A stretch of 64,000 nucleotides of DNA, from NCBI GenBank assembly GCA_916700875.1, contig CAKAKS010000013.1, positions 12,521,596-12,585,595 on the forward strand. The letters are read 5' to 3'. Made by a program: the position numbers and the translations under genes. The notes beneath the pieces were generated by a model. That model saw only the letters and a program-made list of their open reading frames with translations, did no database searches and was not told the DNA's origin. This stretch comes from Sebastes aleutianus (lineage: Eukaryota; Chordata; Actinopteri; Perciformes; Sebastidae). Shown in pieces: positions 13,501 through 21,553 of the stretch. Each line of letters begins with the position of its first letter. The stretch's first letter is position 1.

Positions 13501-15170
13501 AGGATTTACCAACAGCCTTAAGATGGAACATTACATTTACATTACAGACATTTGTGATTTTATTTTTGTAATTTATTTTTTCTTATTGACAATATGTCAG
13601 TATTTGAGTGCCTTAACTGTTATAGTAAGAATTATGACCAATGAGCCACTGTTGAATGAGTGGGAGATGAAAAGCTATCCGTTTCTTAGCATAGTTCTGG
13701 TTGAGCTTATGCTTGAATGTATGGCCTTAGTTTATAATTTCATCATATTTATATGAAAATAACAAAGCTGCTTTTTTTGTTTGCACTAATTACTGTAGAA
13801 GACCTTTTCTTTCAATTAAGATTTGTCAATGAAGAAGTGTTTATGTTCCTTATGTAAGCCATACTTTTGTTAAGGCAAACATTTGTTAACTTATTTTTGC
13901 CGAATAAATGAAAAGCATTTTGAAATCAGAACATGACCTCCTCGCTGGAACATAAATGAACCGAACCGAAAACCGTGACCCCAAAACCGTGATATGAACC
14001 CAACTGTGAATTTTGTGAACCGTTCCACCCCTAATACATACTGGAGGTGAATACTTTTTTTGTCCCACCCCTAGTGTCCATCTTTATATTTAACTTTCCT
14101 AACGTCTGATATCATCATCACTTTGTTTTCATTATCAGTTTGAAATCCTCACCGTTGTTCAACAGAGTGGCGTCCATCTTTGAAGCGTATAGGATGATCC
14201 ATAGACCAGTCACTCTTCATGGACACACAGCTGGGTTCAGGTTCAGGTTTTTCCAGCTTCCTCCTGATAGAAACACAAGATAAATTCAGCACTGCACTCA
14301 CAACACACTGAGACAAAACCTGCCAGTGATTTAATACACCTACTGTACACAGTATATTTGTCTTCAGGTAGTTTTTGGTCACATTTTGTATGAATGCAAT
14401 GTTAAATTGAATGTTTCAAAGAATATTTTAAAGCTGTATTCAGTGAAGTGAGCAGCAGAGGCAGGAAATGATGCTGTGGGGTGATCATATTAGTTAAACA
14501 GTAATGCCGTATTATTGATAAAAAGTCTAGCTCTGCTTTTCCTGTCAATGTGTGAAACCCAAAGTGTTTCCATCCTTTACTGGATGTGTAGTGTTTACCA
14601 CGCTGGATTTAACATGTGAGGGTGCAGGTCGTATCCACGCTGACCCTCCAACGTTTTATACTTCCTCGTTTCAGCTTGCTGAGGTTTGTTTTGGTTGACG
14701 GATACGGAACGGATATGACGTCACGTTACTCAGACTACAACAATAAAAGCGGTAAGTTCCTTCTACCTCCACATAGACTCAAATGAAGCACATATATCGA
14801 TCTAACGTCTGATATGATCATCACTTTGTTTTCATTATCAGTTTGAAATCCTCACCTTTTTTTATCAGAGTGGCGTCCATCTTTGAAGGCTGGAGGATGA
14901 CCCATAGACCAGTCACTCTTCATGGACACACAGCTGGGTTCAGGTTCAGGACTGTCTGGTTTCTGATGGATCCTGATAGAAAGAAATCCATTAAAGCTCA
15001 CATATTAAGAAACATTATCAGTGAATCAAAGACTTTGTGACATGGAGAAGAGTCGTGGACAGTTAGAGATGGTCAACTCACCTCTGAGCTCTGGTCTGGC
15101 TGTCATGATCCCCACGCAGAGTGGTTTTAGAGGGAGGGACTCCCTCCTCTTTGTCCTCACACTGACTCAT
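1..15170 (-). CDS. NLR gene A: NLRC3-like FISNA-NACHT receptor, 5' part (continues past base 1)
   Basis: Cytosolic NLR-family innate sensor of the expanded fish NLRC3-like type. Coding exons in transcript order: 15170-15082, 14972-14856, 14263-14153, 11621-11511, 9063-8953, 5724-5614, 3092-3014, 2851-2626, 1568 to the window edge. All inner junctions are GT-AG and the phases fit (89, 117, four of 111, 79, 226, then 1568 nt), giving 2523 nt or 841 codons with no stop seen. I read the NACHT exon triplet by triplet to base 1 and it stays open. LRR and B30.2 exons would lie outside the window. Same order and orientation as gene B. Introns carry a hAT, three hAT MITEs and two TTAA MITEs, yet every coding exon is intact, so I infer a working gene. 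Assignment to a named orthologue is not possible from sequence alone. Confidence 0.88.
1569..2625. other. Gene A intron holding a foldback element
   Basis: Non-coding intron between the acidic N-terminal exon and the NACHT exon. It shares its sequence with 36368-37370 of gene B, so it predates the gene duplication. Apart from the foldback listed separately and several AGCTAGCTAA-rich patches around 1930-2100 I see nothing in it. Confidence 0.7.
2217..2374. repeat. Foldback (long imperfect inverted repeat), gene A copy
   Basis: Arms of about 70 bases run from ACAATATCGGCG through GTTTCAGAGATGGAGAG to an apex where GCTAACCGCAGCC (2279-2291) pairs exactly with GGCTGCGGTTAGC (2302-2314). The right arm returns through CTCTCCATCTCTGAAAC to TGATATTGTA. 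Looks like a foldback MITE. The same structure sits at the same place in gene B. Confidence 0.75.
2626..2851 (-). CDS. Gene A acidic N-terminal exon (LLEENIVTFV...)
   Basis: 226-nt exon between a CCAG acceptor and a GTAAGAG donor. Encodes LLEENIVTFVKNELKKIQ, an acidic stretch with DEEVLDGEDEEK, and LKITLHFLRRMKQEELADCL, which precedes FISNA in fish NLRC3-like proteins. Enters in phase 0 and leaves one base (A) that completes an Arg codon with the NACHT exon. No frameshift relative to gene B (offset 34,745). Confidence 0.85.
3014..3092 (-). CDS. Gene A N-terminal exon (VDQESS...HLDSIFM)
   Basis: 79-nt exon after a GCAG acceptor, ending ATG with a GTCTGT donor. Encodes VDQESSAVPSFQSPQQH then LDSIFM. 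The leading A completes the Arg codon started by the small repeated exon upstream, so the phase fits. Matches 37759-37837 of gene B apart from a few substitutions. Confidence 0.82.
4555..4593. repeat. Hairpin with 18-base arms
   Basis: GTGGCAGACAAAAACAAA and TTTTTGTTTGTCTGCCAC face each other across three bases, with one position mismatched. Further GTGGCAG copies flank it at about 4535 and 4595. Probably the middle of a decayed transposon. Confidence 0.5.
5104..5222. repeat. GCTAGC-rich nested palindrome
   Basis: 32-base arms at 5128-5159 and 5191-5222 pair with one mismatch (TTGACAA against TTGTCAA). Just upstream is a perfect 18-base palindrome, AGCTATAGGCCTATAGCT, at 5110-5127. Surrounding 5030-5240 is dominated by TAGCTAGC words. 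It could extrude a cruciform. Confidence 0.7.
5614..5724 (-). CDS. Gene A small repeated exon, copy 1 (nearest NACHT)
   Basis: 111-nt exon, acceptor TATCAG, donor AAAG/GTGAGG; it enters and leaves in the same phase, so it can be duplicated or skipped without breaking the frame. Encodes 37 residues including KLEKPEPEPSCVSMKSDW, then SMDVPVAFKDGRHSDEQ. This copy differs from its three sisters in gene A (DVPVAF instead of DHPIRF), so it is the oldest or least homogenised member. Confidence 0.85.
6228..7073 (-). pseudogene. hAT transposase C-terminal part (ZBED5/FAM200/GTF2IRD2-like)
   Basis: Uninterrupted 281-codon frame: YHSEVRWLSRGHVLNRLFEL near the start, FFAGYF-type region in the middle, and the hAT dimerisation segment near the end (LPFTTTYLCESGFSIV, residues about 222-238). 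Full-length relatives also have an N-terminal zinc-finger and a first catalytic half, absent here, so I call it a truncated transposase gene even though the remaining frame is clean. It belongs to the same broad family as the broken copy at 30.7-32.5 kb. Confidence 0.8.
7173..7365. repeat. Short inverted-repeat segment nested in the hAT element
   Basis: GCCTATTGAAGGAGG (7173-7187) and its exact complement CCTCCTTCAATAGGC (7351-7365) bound 193 bases rich in CG and TGCGC words. Either a small MITE nested in the hAT element or part of its own subterminal structure. Confidence 0.55.
7808..8833. mobile_element. hAT MITE copy M1 (left end eroded)
   Basis: Same family as M2 and M3. The left terminus has lost the TAGGGGTGG end, while the right end CCACCTCTA is followed by ATACATAC. 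Compared with M3 it has an internal duplication of about 73 bases near 8240-8375 and lacks about 150 bases near the right end. Confidence 0.75.
8953..9063 (-). CDS. Gene A small repeated exon, copy 2
   Basis: 111-nt phase-symmetric exon with intact acceptor and donor. Encodes the shared KPEPEPSCVSMKSD core followed by SSMDHPIRFKDGRHSDEQ. Identical in coding sequence to copy 3 at 11.5 kb, as expected from the 2,558-bp duplication. Confidence 0.87.
9588..10281. mobile_element. TTAA-flanked MITE (Kolobok/T2-like), copy 1
   Basis: 694 bases between TTAA duplications (9584-9587 and 10282-10285). Terminal inverted repeats AGGGACTATTTGTAACTTT at both ends. TTAA targets with AGG ends fit the Kolobok/T2 group better than piggyBac, whose ends start with CC. 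CpG-rich interior with a perfect 19-bp hairpin at 9938-9983. No transposase frame. Confidence 0.8.
10354..11391. mobile_element. hAT MITE copy M2 (hybrid of M3 left half and M1 right half)
   Basis: Starts TAGGGGTGGAACGG after ATACATAC and ends CCACCTCTA followed by ATACATAC. Its left half matches M3 and its right half matches M1, including the 73-base internal duplication and the 150-base deletion that M3 lacks. That mosaic marks it as a crossover product. Confidence 0.82.
11511..11621 (-). CDS. Gene A small repeated exon, copy 3
   Basis: 111-nt exon identical in coding sequence to copy 2, including the SDSSMDHP variant (Ser where other copies have Trp). It arose by the 2,558-bp tandem duplication. 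Splice signals and phase are intact. Confidence 0.87.
12146..12839. mobile_element. TTAA-flanked MITE (Kolobok/T2-like), copy 2
   Basis: Duplicate of the element at 9588 carried along in the tandem duplication. It has the same TTAA flanks, the same 19-base ends and the same internal hairpin. It is not an independent insertion. Confidence 0.8.
12912..14033. mobile_element. hAT MITE copy M3 (complete, 8-bp target duplication)
   Basis: 1,122 bases from TAGGGGTGGAACGG to CCGTTCCACCCCTA, flanked on both sides by ATACATAC (904-911 and 034-041 of this stretch). Ends and 8-bp duplication identify a hAT-superfamily MITE. It is the best-preserved copy. A 77-codon hydrophobic frame (13523-13756, also in M1 and M2) is most likely incidental. 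Confidence 0.85.
14153..14263 (-). CDS. Gene A small repeated exon, copy 4
   Basis: 111-nt exon with acceptor TATCAG and donor CAACG/GTGAGG. Encodes the PEPEPSCVSMKSDW core and SMDHPIRFKDGRHSVEQ. It sits just downstream of MITE M3 and is close to copies 2 and 3, so the array has expanded from this type. Confidence 0.86.
14856..14972 (-). CDS. Gene A small exon, 39-residue variant (HQKPDSPEPEPSC)
   Basis: 117-nt exon in the same phase as the 111-nt exons; directly follows the start exon. Begins IHQKPDSPEPEPSCVSMKSD and ends FKDGRHSDKK. It is related to the 111-nt exons but has a distinct first third. Donor AAAAAAAG/GTGAGG is within an A-run. Confidence 0.84.
15082..15170 (-). CDS. Gene A start exon (MSQCEDKEEGVPPSK...)
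   Basis: ATG at 15170-15168 opens MSQCEDKEEGVPPSKTTL and runs to a CAGAG/GTGAGT donor, 89 nt in all, leaving two bases that form Arg with the next exon. The same start exon is found in gene B. An acceptor-like CTCTCCCAG at 15202-15210 suggests the exon begins near 15201 and that a non-coding first exon lies further upstream. Confidence 0.85.
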
Positions 15171-15180
15171 AGCAGAGCCT

Positions 15181-15186
15181 TCACAT
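15181..15186 (-). promoter_or_regulatory. Start-stop minimal uORF before gene A ATG
   Basis: ATGTGA in the leader, ten bases upstream of the main ATG. Such start-stop elements can stall initiating ribosomes and lower translation of the main frame. It is conserved in gene B at 46623-46628. The role is inferred. Confidence 0.5.
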
Positions 15187-15428
15187 GAAGCCAACAAGCT
15201 GCTGGGAGAGCTCACACATTAATCCTCTTCATCATGACTAACACACAGCGCTCATTCACCTCAATACTAAATACACTCATGGGACTGTTCCCATGTTGTT
15301 GGCACTTTGAGCTGCACAGTCATCCCTAAGAAATGACATTCACAATAGGGATGTGCATTCCAAGCACAAATACTATTCAAAAATCACTGTGAACTAGTCG
15401 ATTATTATTCCAAAAATGCTACATAACA

Positions 15429-16578
15429 AAGGAATGAGGAAGGAATGGGGAAGGAATGAGGGTGGAGTGAGGAAGGAATGAGAAAGGAATGAGGAATGAG
15501 GGAGGAATGAGGAAGGAATGAGGGAGGAATGAGGAAGGAATGAGCGAGGAATGAGGAAGGAATGAGGAAGGAATGAGGGTGGAGTGAGGAAGGAATGAGA
15601 AAGGAATGAGGAATGAGGGAGGAATGAGGGATGAATGAGGAAGGAATGAGGGAGGAATGAGGGAGGAATTAGGGAGGAATGAGGAAGGAAGTAGGGAGGA
15701 ATGAGGAAGGAATGAGGGAGGAATGAGGGATGAATGAGGGAGGAATTAGGGAGGAATGAGGAAGGAAGTAGGGAGGAATGAGGAAGGAATGAGGAAGGAA
15801 TGAGGAAGGAATGAGGGAGGAATGAGGAAGGAAGTAGGGATGAATGAGGGAGGAATGAGGAAGGAATGAGGGAGGAATGAGGAAGAAATGAGGGAGGAAT
15901 GAGGGAGGAATTAGGGAGGAATGAGGAAGGGAGTAGGGAGGAATGAGGAAGGAATGAGGGAGGAATGAGGGATGAATGAGGAAGGAATGAGGAAGGAATG
16001 AGGGAGGAATGAGGAAGGAAGTAGGGATGAATGAGGGAGGAATGAGGAAGGAATGAGGGAGGAATGAGGAAGGAATGAGGAAGGAATGAGGAAGGAATGA
16101 GGGAGGAATGAAGAAGGAATGAGGAAAGAATGAGGGAGGAATGAGGAAGGAAGTAGGGATGAATGAGGGAGGAATGAGGAAGGAATGAAGAAGGAATGAG
16201 GGATGAATGAGGGAGGAATGAGGAAGGAATGAGGGAGGAATGAGGGAGGAATGAGGAAGGAATGAGGGAGGAATGAGGAAGGAATGAGGAAGGAATGAGG
16301 GAGGAATGAAGAAGGAATGAGGAAAGAATGAGGGAGGAATGAGGGAGGAATGAAGAAGGAATGAGGAAGGAATGAGGAAGGAATGAGGAAGGAATGAGGA
16401 AGGAATGAGGAAGGAATGAGGGATGAATGAGGAAGGAATGAGGGAGGAATGAGGGAGGAATGAGGGATGAATGAGGAAGGAATGAGGAAGGAATGAGGGA
16501 GGAATTAGGAAGGAATGAGGGAGGAATGAGGGAGGAATTAGGGAGGAATGAGGAAAGAATGAAGAAGGAATGAGGAAG
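15429..16578. repeat. GGAATGAGG-type minisatellite, about 1.15 kb
   Basis: Dense array of GGAATGAGGAA / GGAATGAGGGA units of about 11 bases with variants (GGAAGTAGGGA, GGAGTGAGG). It starts about 250 bases upstream of the gene A start exon. The unit resembles the inner end of the flanking transposon's terminal repeat (GGAACGAATGAGGGA at the 19.1-kb end, inverted), so it probably grew from that. Gene B has only about 190 bases of it. Confidence 0.88.
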
Positions 16579-16797
16579 GTAACTAAGGTTACTCCTCAGT
16601 AACTATTCTATATGATGTCTTACTTTACTTGGGGGTAATAATCAGAATGAATGAGTCGTTACTAGTTTACCTAACTGCTAGTGAACCACTAGTTAATGAG
16701 TAACTCCCAATCAGATTTTATAAAGTAGCTAATGATTATAAAAGGAGTGAGGAATGAATCAGGAAGGACTTGATGATTGATAACTCGTTAATGAGTA

Positions 16798-18147
16798 CTC
16801 TCTTCGCGGCCTCCGTACGCGAGTGTGTTTGTTTATGTTTGTGCCGGTGGGTGAGCACTGCTGGCGTCTCCTGACTGCCGCTTCTCCCTCTGTCAGCTGT
16901 CTTCCTTCTCGTTTTGTTTTGTTTTGTTGCTGTTTCTTCACTGTTCTCCTGAGTTTTGTTGTGTTCCGTCTCGTTCCAACTCTTGTTCTCCGTCTTTTGT
17001 TTTTTCCACTCTCCTCGCTAGCTAGCCGGTTAGCTGCTAACTCGCTAGCGGAGCTGCCCTGCATGTTTCTCTGTCCCCCTCAACTCCTCCCGGACACTCG
17101 ACCACTGGAATTACAATAACCATCTGGCTGTTCTCCTCCCCCCCTGCTATTCAAAGGATTCCCCTGGTTCCCACAGTTGTTTTGTCCCCTCATTACCTCC
17201 TCCCCTCCTCTCCCCTACTCTCGCTGTCAACTCCTCCGCCTCAGGAAAAACTGCAGATTATCCTCCACTGCTCTCTCCTCTGCTCAATCTGCTGGAATCC
17301 TCATCTGCAAATGCTACCTTCACCGTGGCCCCAAACACAACCGTCATCTCCAGTCCTCCATTACCCCCACCACCCAGACTTACAACATCCAAACCATTCA
17401 CCCCCGCCGCCCCCCCTCCACTGCACCCCGCCGCACTGTGAACCTGGCCAACCTCAAACCTCTCCAGCGTGCCCCCATCACACCACCCTCCCACTCATCC
17501 AACTTTGCCCTCCTCAACACCCGATCACTTAACAACAAAGCCCCCATCCTCCATAAACTCATCCTGGACAATTCACTGGACTTCCTCCTGCTCACTGAAA
17601 CCTGGCAACAACGCAATGACTTCTTCTCCCTCAACCAAGCATCCCCCCCCAACTTCGGCTACCTCTGTAAACCCCGCCCCTCCCGTCGTGGAGGGGGCCT
17701 CGCAGTCTTATTCAACAAGAACCTCAGGACCACCGAACTCACTTTCCCTACAGTCACATCATTCGAATCCCTCGCCTTCAAAACCTGCTCCAACACAGTC
17801 ATTCTCATCTACCGCCCACCTAAACCAAATTCATCCTTCCTCTCCGATCTGTCTGAACTCCTCACCCTAGCATCATCCCTCCCCTTACCCCTACTGCTAC
17901 TGGGCGATTTCAACATCCACATGGACTCCCCCACCTGTAAACTTGCCTCTGATTTCTCCACTCTACTGGACAACTTCAACCTCACCCAGCACATCACCTT
18001 CCCCACACACAATAAAAGCCATATTCTAGATCTCGTCTGCTCTGTCAACGTCCCGGTTCTGAACATCCACCCATCCCCCTTTCCCCTATCTGATCAAAAA
18101 CTCATCCAATTCACAATCCCGTCCCCATCACCCCGTCTGCAACTCCC
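16798..18147 (+). mobile_element. L2-clade LINE, 5' half only, with endonuclease frame
   Basis: Frame 17177-18160 reads as an L2-type apurinic endonuclease from about residue 109: LLNTRSLNNK, LLTETW, GGGLAVLF, IYRPPK, LLLGDFNIHMD, LDLVCS and SDQKLIQF, all in the expected order. It ends abruptly in minisatellite after PSPRLQLP, before any reverse transcriptase. Upstream 16800-17176 would be 5' leader. Loss of the 3' half is the reverse of normal LINE truncation, so a later rearrangement cut it. Confidence 0.82.
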
Positions 18148-18628
18148 TAGGGATGAATGAGGGAGGAATGAGGAAGGAATGAGGGAGGAATGAGGAAGGA
18201 ATGAGGGAGGAATGAGGAAGGAATGAGGGAGGAATGAAGAAGGAATGAGGAAAGAATGAGGGAGGAATGAGGAAGGAAGTAGGGATGAATGAGGGAGGAA
18301 TGAGGAAGGAATGAAGAAGGAATGAGGGAGGAATGAGGGAGGAATGAGGGAGGAATGAGGAAGGAATGAGGGAGGAATGAGGAAGGAATGAGGAAGGAAT
18401 GAGGGAGGAATGAAGAAGGAATGAGGAAAGAATGAGGAAGGAATGAGGGATGAATGAGGAAGGAATGAGGGAGGAATGAGGGAGGAATGAAGAAGGAATG
18501 AGGAAGGAATGAGGAAGGAATGAGGGATGAATGAGGAAGGAATGAGGGAGGAATGAGGGAGGAATGAGGAAGGAATGAGGGAGGAATGAGGGAGGAATGA
18601 GGAAAGAATGAAGAAGGAATGAGGAAGG
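18148..18628. repeat. GGAATGAGG-type minisatellite, second block
   Basis: Same array as at 15.4-16.6 kb, resuming directly at the broken edge of the LINE. The following 18629-18840 repeats 16580-16797 nearly base for base, so array plus flank are present twice with the LINE piece between. Confidence 0.87.
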
Positions 18629-19165
18629 TAACTAAGGTTACTCCTCAGTAACTATTCTATATGATGTCTTACTTTACTTGGGGGTAATAATCAGAATGAA
18701 TGAGTCGTTACTAGTTTACCTAACTGCTAGTGAACCACTAGTTAATGAGTAACTCCCAATCAGATTTTATAAAGTAGCTAATGATTATAAAAGGAGTGAG
18801 GAATGAATCAGGAAGGACTTGATGATTGATAACTGGTTAATGAGTACTTCTCTAATAATTGCTAATGGAGGACTATATAGTAGATAATGATGAGTGACTA
18901 GAGACCAGACTGGGAGGTCCTATATTAATGAATCATTAAGTAATAATGATTAGTTCATGAATATATGTGACTTAATCAGCTGCTGAGAGGCACAAAACTA
19001 GTAACGACTCATTAATTACTCATTATTCAAACATTAGTTATTGTTTTTGTGCCCCCCCACCTCCCCCCCTCAAGTAAAGAGAGACTAATACGGAGTAGTT
19101 ACTGAGGAGTCCCTCATTCGTTCCCTAGTCACTACTCACATGTTTGTGCCCCTTATTGTAAAGTG
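18629..19165. mobile_element. Right part of the minisatellite-bearing DNA transposon
   Basis: AT-rich body (GGGGGTAATAATCAGAATG, TTAATGAGTAACTCC) ending in TGTGCCCCTTATTGTAAAGTG (19145-19165), the inverse of the left end CACTTTACAATAAGGG at 46999. No transposase. The superfamily is not settled: the target duplication cannot be read because the left end of this copy is lost. Confidence 0.7.
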
Positions 19166-19209
19166 TTACCATGGCAGCTAGTCCAATAATCCAAAATCAA
19201 TCATGTTAC

Positions 19210-19268
19210 CTTGTTAGCTGCTGCTGAATTCACATCCACATCAGCTCCCAGAGACTTTCTGTCTTCAT
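19210..19268 (-). other. Exon-like segment upstream of gene A (possible 5' UTR exon)
   Basis: 59 bases framed by an acceptor CCTCTACAG and a donor AAG/GTAACAT on the minus strand, the right orientation to splice to the acceptor at about 15202. One frame reads EDRKSLGADVDVNSAAANK without a stop. No equivalent is evident upstream of gene B, so this is tentative. Confidence 0.3.
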
Positions 19269-19892
19269 CTGTAGAGGAAACAATGAGTCCAATCATTGAT
19301 CAGCACATCATCATCATTCATCCTCTACTACTGATCATCACTGATGGAGTCATCACTCATGTCTCCTCTGGCTGTTAGAGGATTTGTCTCCCTCTGGTGG
19401 CACAAAGGGAAACTGCATTATGTCACGTTGAACTGACGCACTCGTTTCACCGTTTCCAGCTTTTCAAAATAATAACATCCATCATTATTCTTTGTCTCCA
19501 TGTGGTTTGAAAATGGTTTAATATTAGCTGAAGATTCTGCAGATGGTCAAACATAAGATGAGTTAAAGCCTTCGTGTATTTGTGGATCCTCACCAGGATC
19601 ACGTTTCTGTGTCAACATGAAGATTAAAGAGGAAACTGGTTCATTCAGATCATCAGTAACATTTCAAACCAGTCAAGTATGTGTTGCTGAGTCAATATGT
19701 TGGTTATGTTATTTTTATTTTTATTTTTTAGTGAACATTCTCAAAACCGGTGTGTTATACTTTCTTTTGTCATCAATATCAGCCAAATTATCTGTAAGGT
19801 AACTCAACTTGTGTTAACTTTGTATTGAATGAATGAAACAGGTGTGTTTTCATGGTTCCGGGTTAGCTGTAGCAGGGGGGCTTAAATTGTTG

Positions 19893-20219
19893 ACGCACAA
19901 AACACACATAGGCAAAGCATGGACAAAGCATGGACAGCTTGTGCACTGGTAAGATGTGTTGTGAGGCTCTTCCTCCTCTGCTTAAGCTAGCATGTTTAAA
20001 AGTTGTGTATTCTGGTTTAAACTGTATGAAAATGCAATGATGCATCGTTGTCAATATGTTTCTGAGGTTGTCATTTTGGCTAAAATACGGCTTTTACTTC
20101 TGTTAACTCCGTCGGAGTTTCTCGCTCATTTGCATATTGTCTGACTGCTGCAGGGGACTGAGAAAGAGCCTGCCACTGAGTGTGTGTGTGTTGACTGTGC
20201 CCTGTGCTGCTCCTTATAG
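19893..20219 (+). other. Two-exon non-coding unit with a 205-bp GT-AG intron
   Basis: 19893-19948 (ACGCACAAAACACACA to GCACTG) and 20154-20219 (GGGACTGAGAAAG to CCTTATAG) recur joined at 20536-20658. The interval between them here, 19949-20153, begins GTAAGATG and ends CTGACTGCTGCAG. The second segment is itself followed by GTGCGT, a donor-like word. No coding frame. Confidence 0.5.
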
Positions 20220-20532
20220 GTGCGTTATGATGTTTAATTGTTGGTTGTATATTTTTCCTGTGTAGTTTTAATGAAGGACTGCATTAGTTGAGTAGCCTAA
20301 TATGAAGATAAGCTAATTATTTACAGTGCTCTTTTATTTTATTTTATGAAGAAATGTTTCTATTTACATGTACACTGGAGGGTTAGAAACCTATTAAAAG
20401 TATTACATTTAATTTCAGGTGCTATACATTTTATTTATTGACTTTTGTTGTATTTACTGATTTAAATACACTTGTAGCTTCTGTATTTTTTTATGTGCAC
20501 CTATTATATTTATAACTCTATTTTGTTATATG

Positions 20533-20727
20533 TGTAACGCACAAAACACACATAGGCAAAGCATGGACAGCTTGTGCACTGGGGACTGAGAAAGAGCCTG
20601 CCACTGAGTGTGTGTGTGTGTGTGTGTGTTGACTGTGCCCTGTGCTGCTCCTTATAGGAAAATAAATGTGCAGATCCTGATTCCTGGTCTGAGTGCTGTC
20701 TTTCAATCTACGAGCAACCATTCTACA
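20533..20727 (+). repeat. Intron-less copy of the 19.9-20.2 kb unit
   Basis: Runs ACGCACAA...GCACTG directly into GGGACTGAGAAAG, exactly the product of removing the GT-AG interval. It continues past CCTTATAG with GAAAATAAATGTGCAG and ends near CATTCTACA. Contains a (TG)n tract. It could be a retrocopy of a spliced RNA, or an LTR-like repeat (TGTAAC...CTACA) of which the other copy carries an insertion. Confidence 0.45.
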
Positions 20728-21553
20728 GCTGCTACTTATGGTCTTACTTGTTCAGGGTGTAAAGAAAATCACGAAATCCCTTATTTATTTAAAAAAAATG
20801 TTTTTAAATCAATATTTACAAAGATGCACAAAGCTTGATGAAAATTAATTTAAATGTCTTAAAATATTATAAAAGTTCAAAAAGCAATATGTATAAAAAT
20901 GAACATGATAGTGATGTTGTGATGAAAACTATAAAAAATAAAGATGTAACTACTGGACACACGAGATTCATATTCAACTGCAGAACACGTGACACAGCCG
21001 ATTGTTCCAAACACTAACATGCGCGCGCGTATGCCCCAGATGTGTAACTTAGTGAAAAGGTGAAAATCCGTGTATTATTTAGTCTTTTCATATTCAACTG
21101 GGAATCATAAATCGTAATATTAAAGAAAAGAATCGTTCTTTGGTTATTCGGTAACGAATCCAACAGAAAAAGAGTCGTTTACAAACCTTTTTAGAAGGAG
21201 AGAAGAAGAAGAAGCTGCAACAGACCGAGCTCAAAGTGAAACTAAACTGGACCTCTCGTGGTTTAGGTATATCCTGCTATCTGACTTCAAAATAAAAGCA
21301 CCGTCCTGATGAAGGCGACAGGCCATTTCATCCATAGACATCCATCCAGTACAGATGGATGCGGATGGATGTCTATGATTCCATCAGCAGCAGAGACAAA
21401 AGAAATGTCCACTTGTCACTTTGTTTCAACGCTTCTTCGTCGACATTAGTTTGGATGATGGTGAAGTTAGTTTGTTGTCAAGTTTGTTCACAGAGAAAGA
21501 GGAAGTCTCTGGACAACCAGACACAGCGATGAGTCTTCAAAAAGACCGTTTTG
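20728..21553. other. Intergenic DNA with one hairpin
   Basis: AT-rich, no gene evident. A perfect hairpin lies at 21333-21377: CATAGACATCCATCC pairs with GGATGGATGTCTATG across 15 bases. Short frames here have no recognisable domain. Confidence 0.5.

Noticed and set aside
8480..13756. 77-codon hydrophobic frame MEHYIYITDICDF... found three times
   Set aside because: Lies inside three copies of one MITE; two are identical by recent duplication. No evidence of constraint or expression. Low-complexity AT-rich sequence readily gives such hydrophobic frames.
15429..16578. CRISPR-like array
   Set aside because: Units are contiguous 11-mers without unique spacers, and the DNA is eukaryotic.
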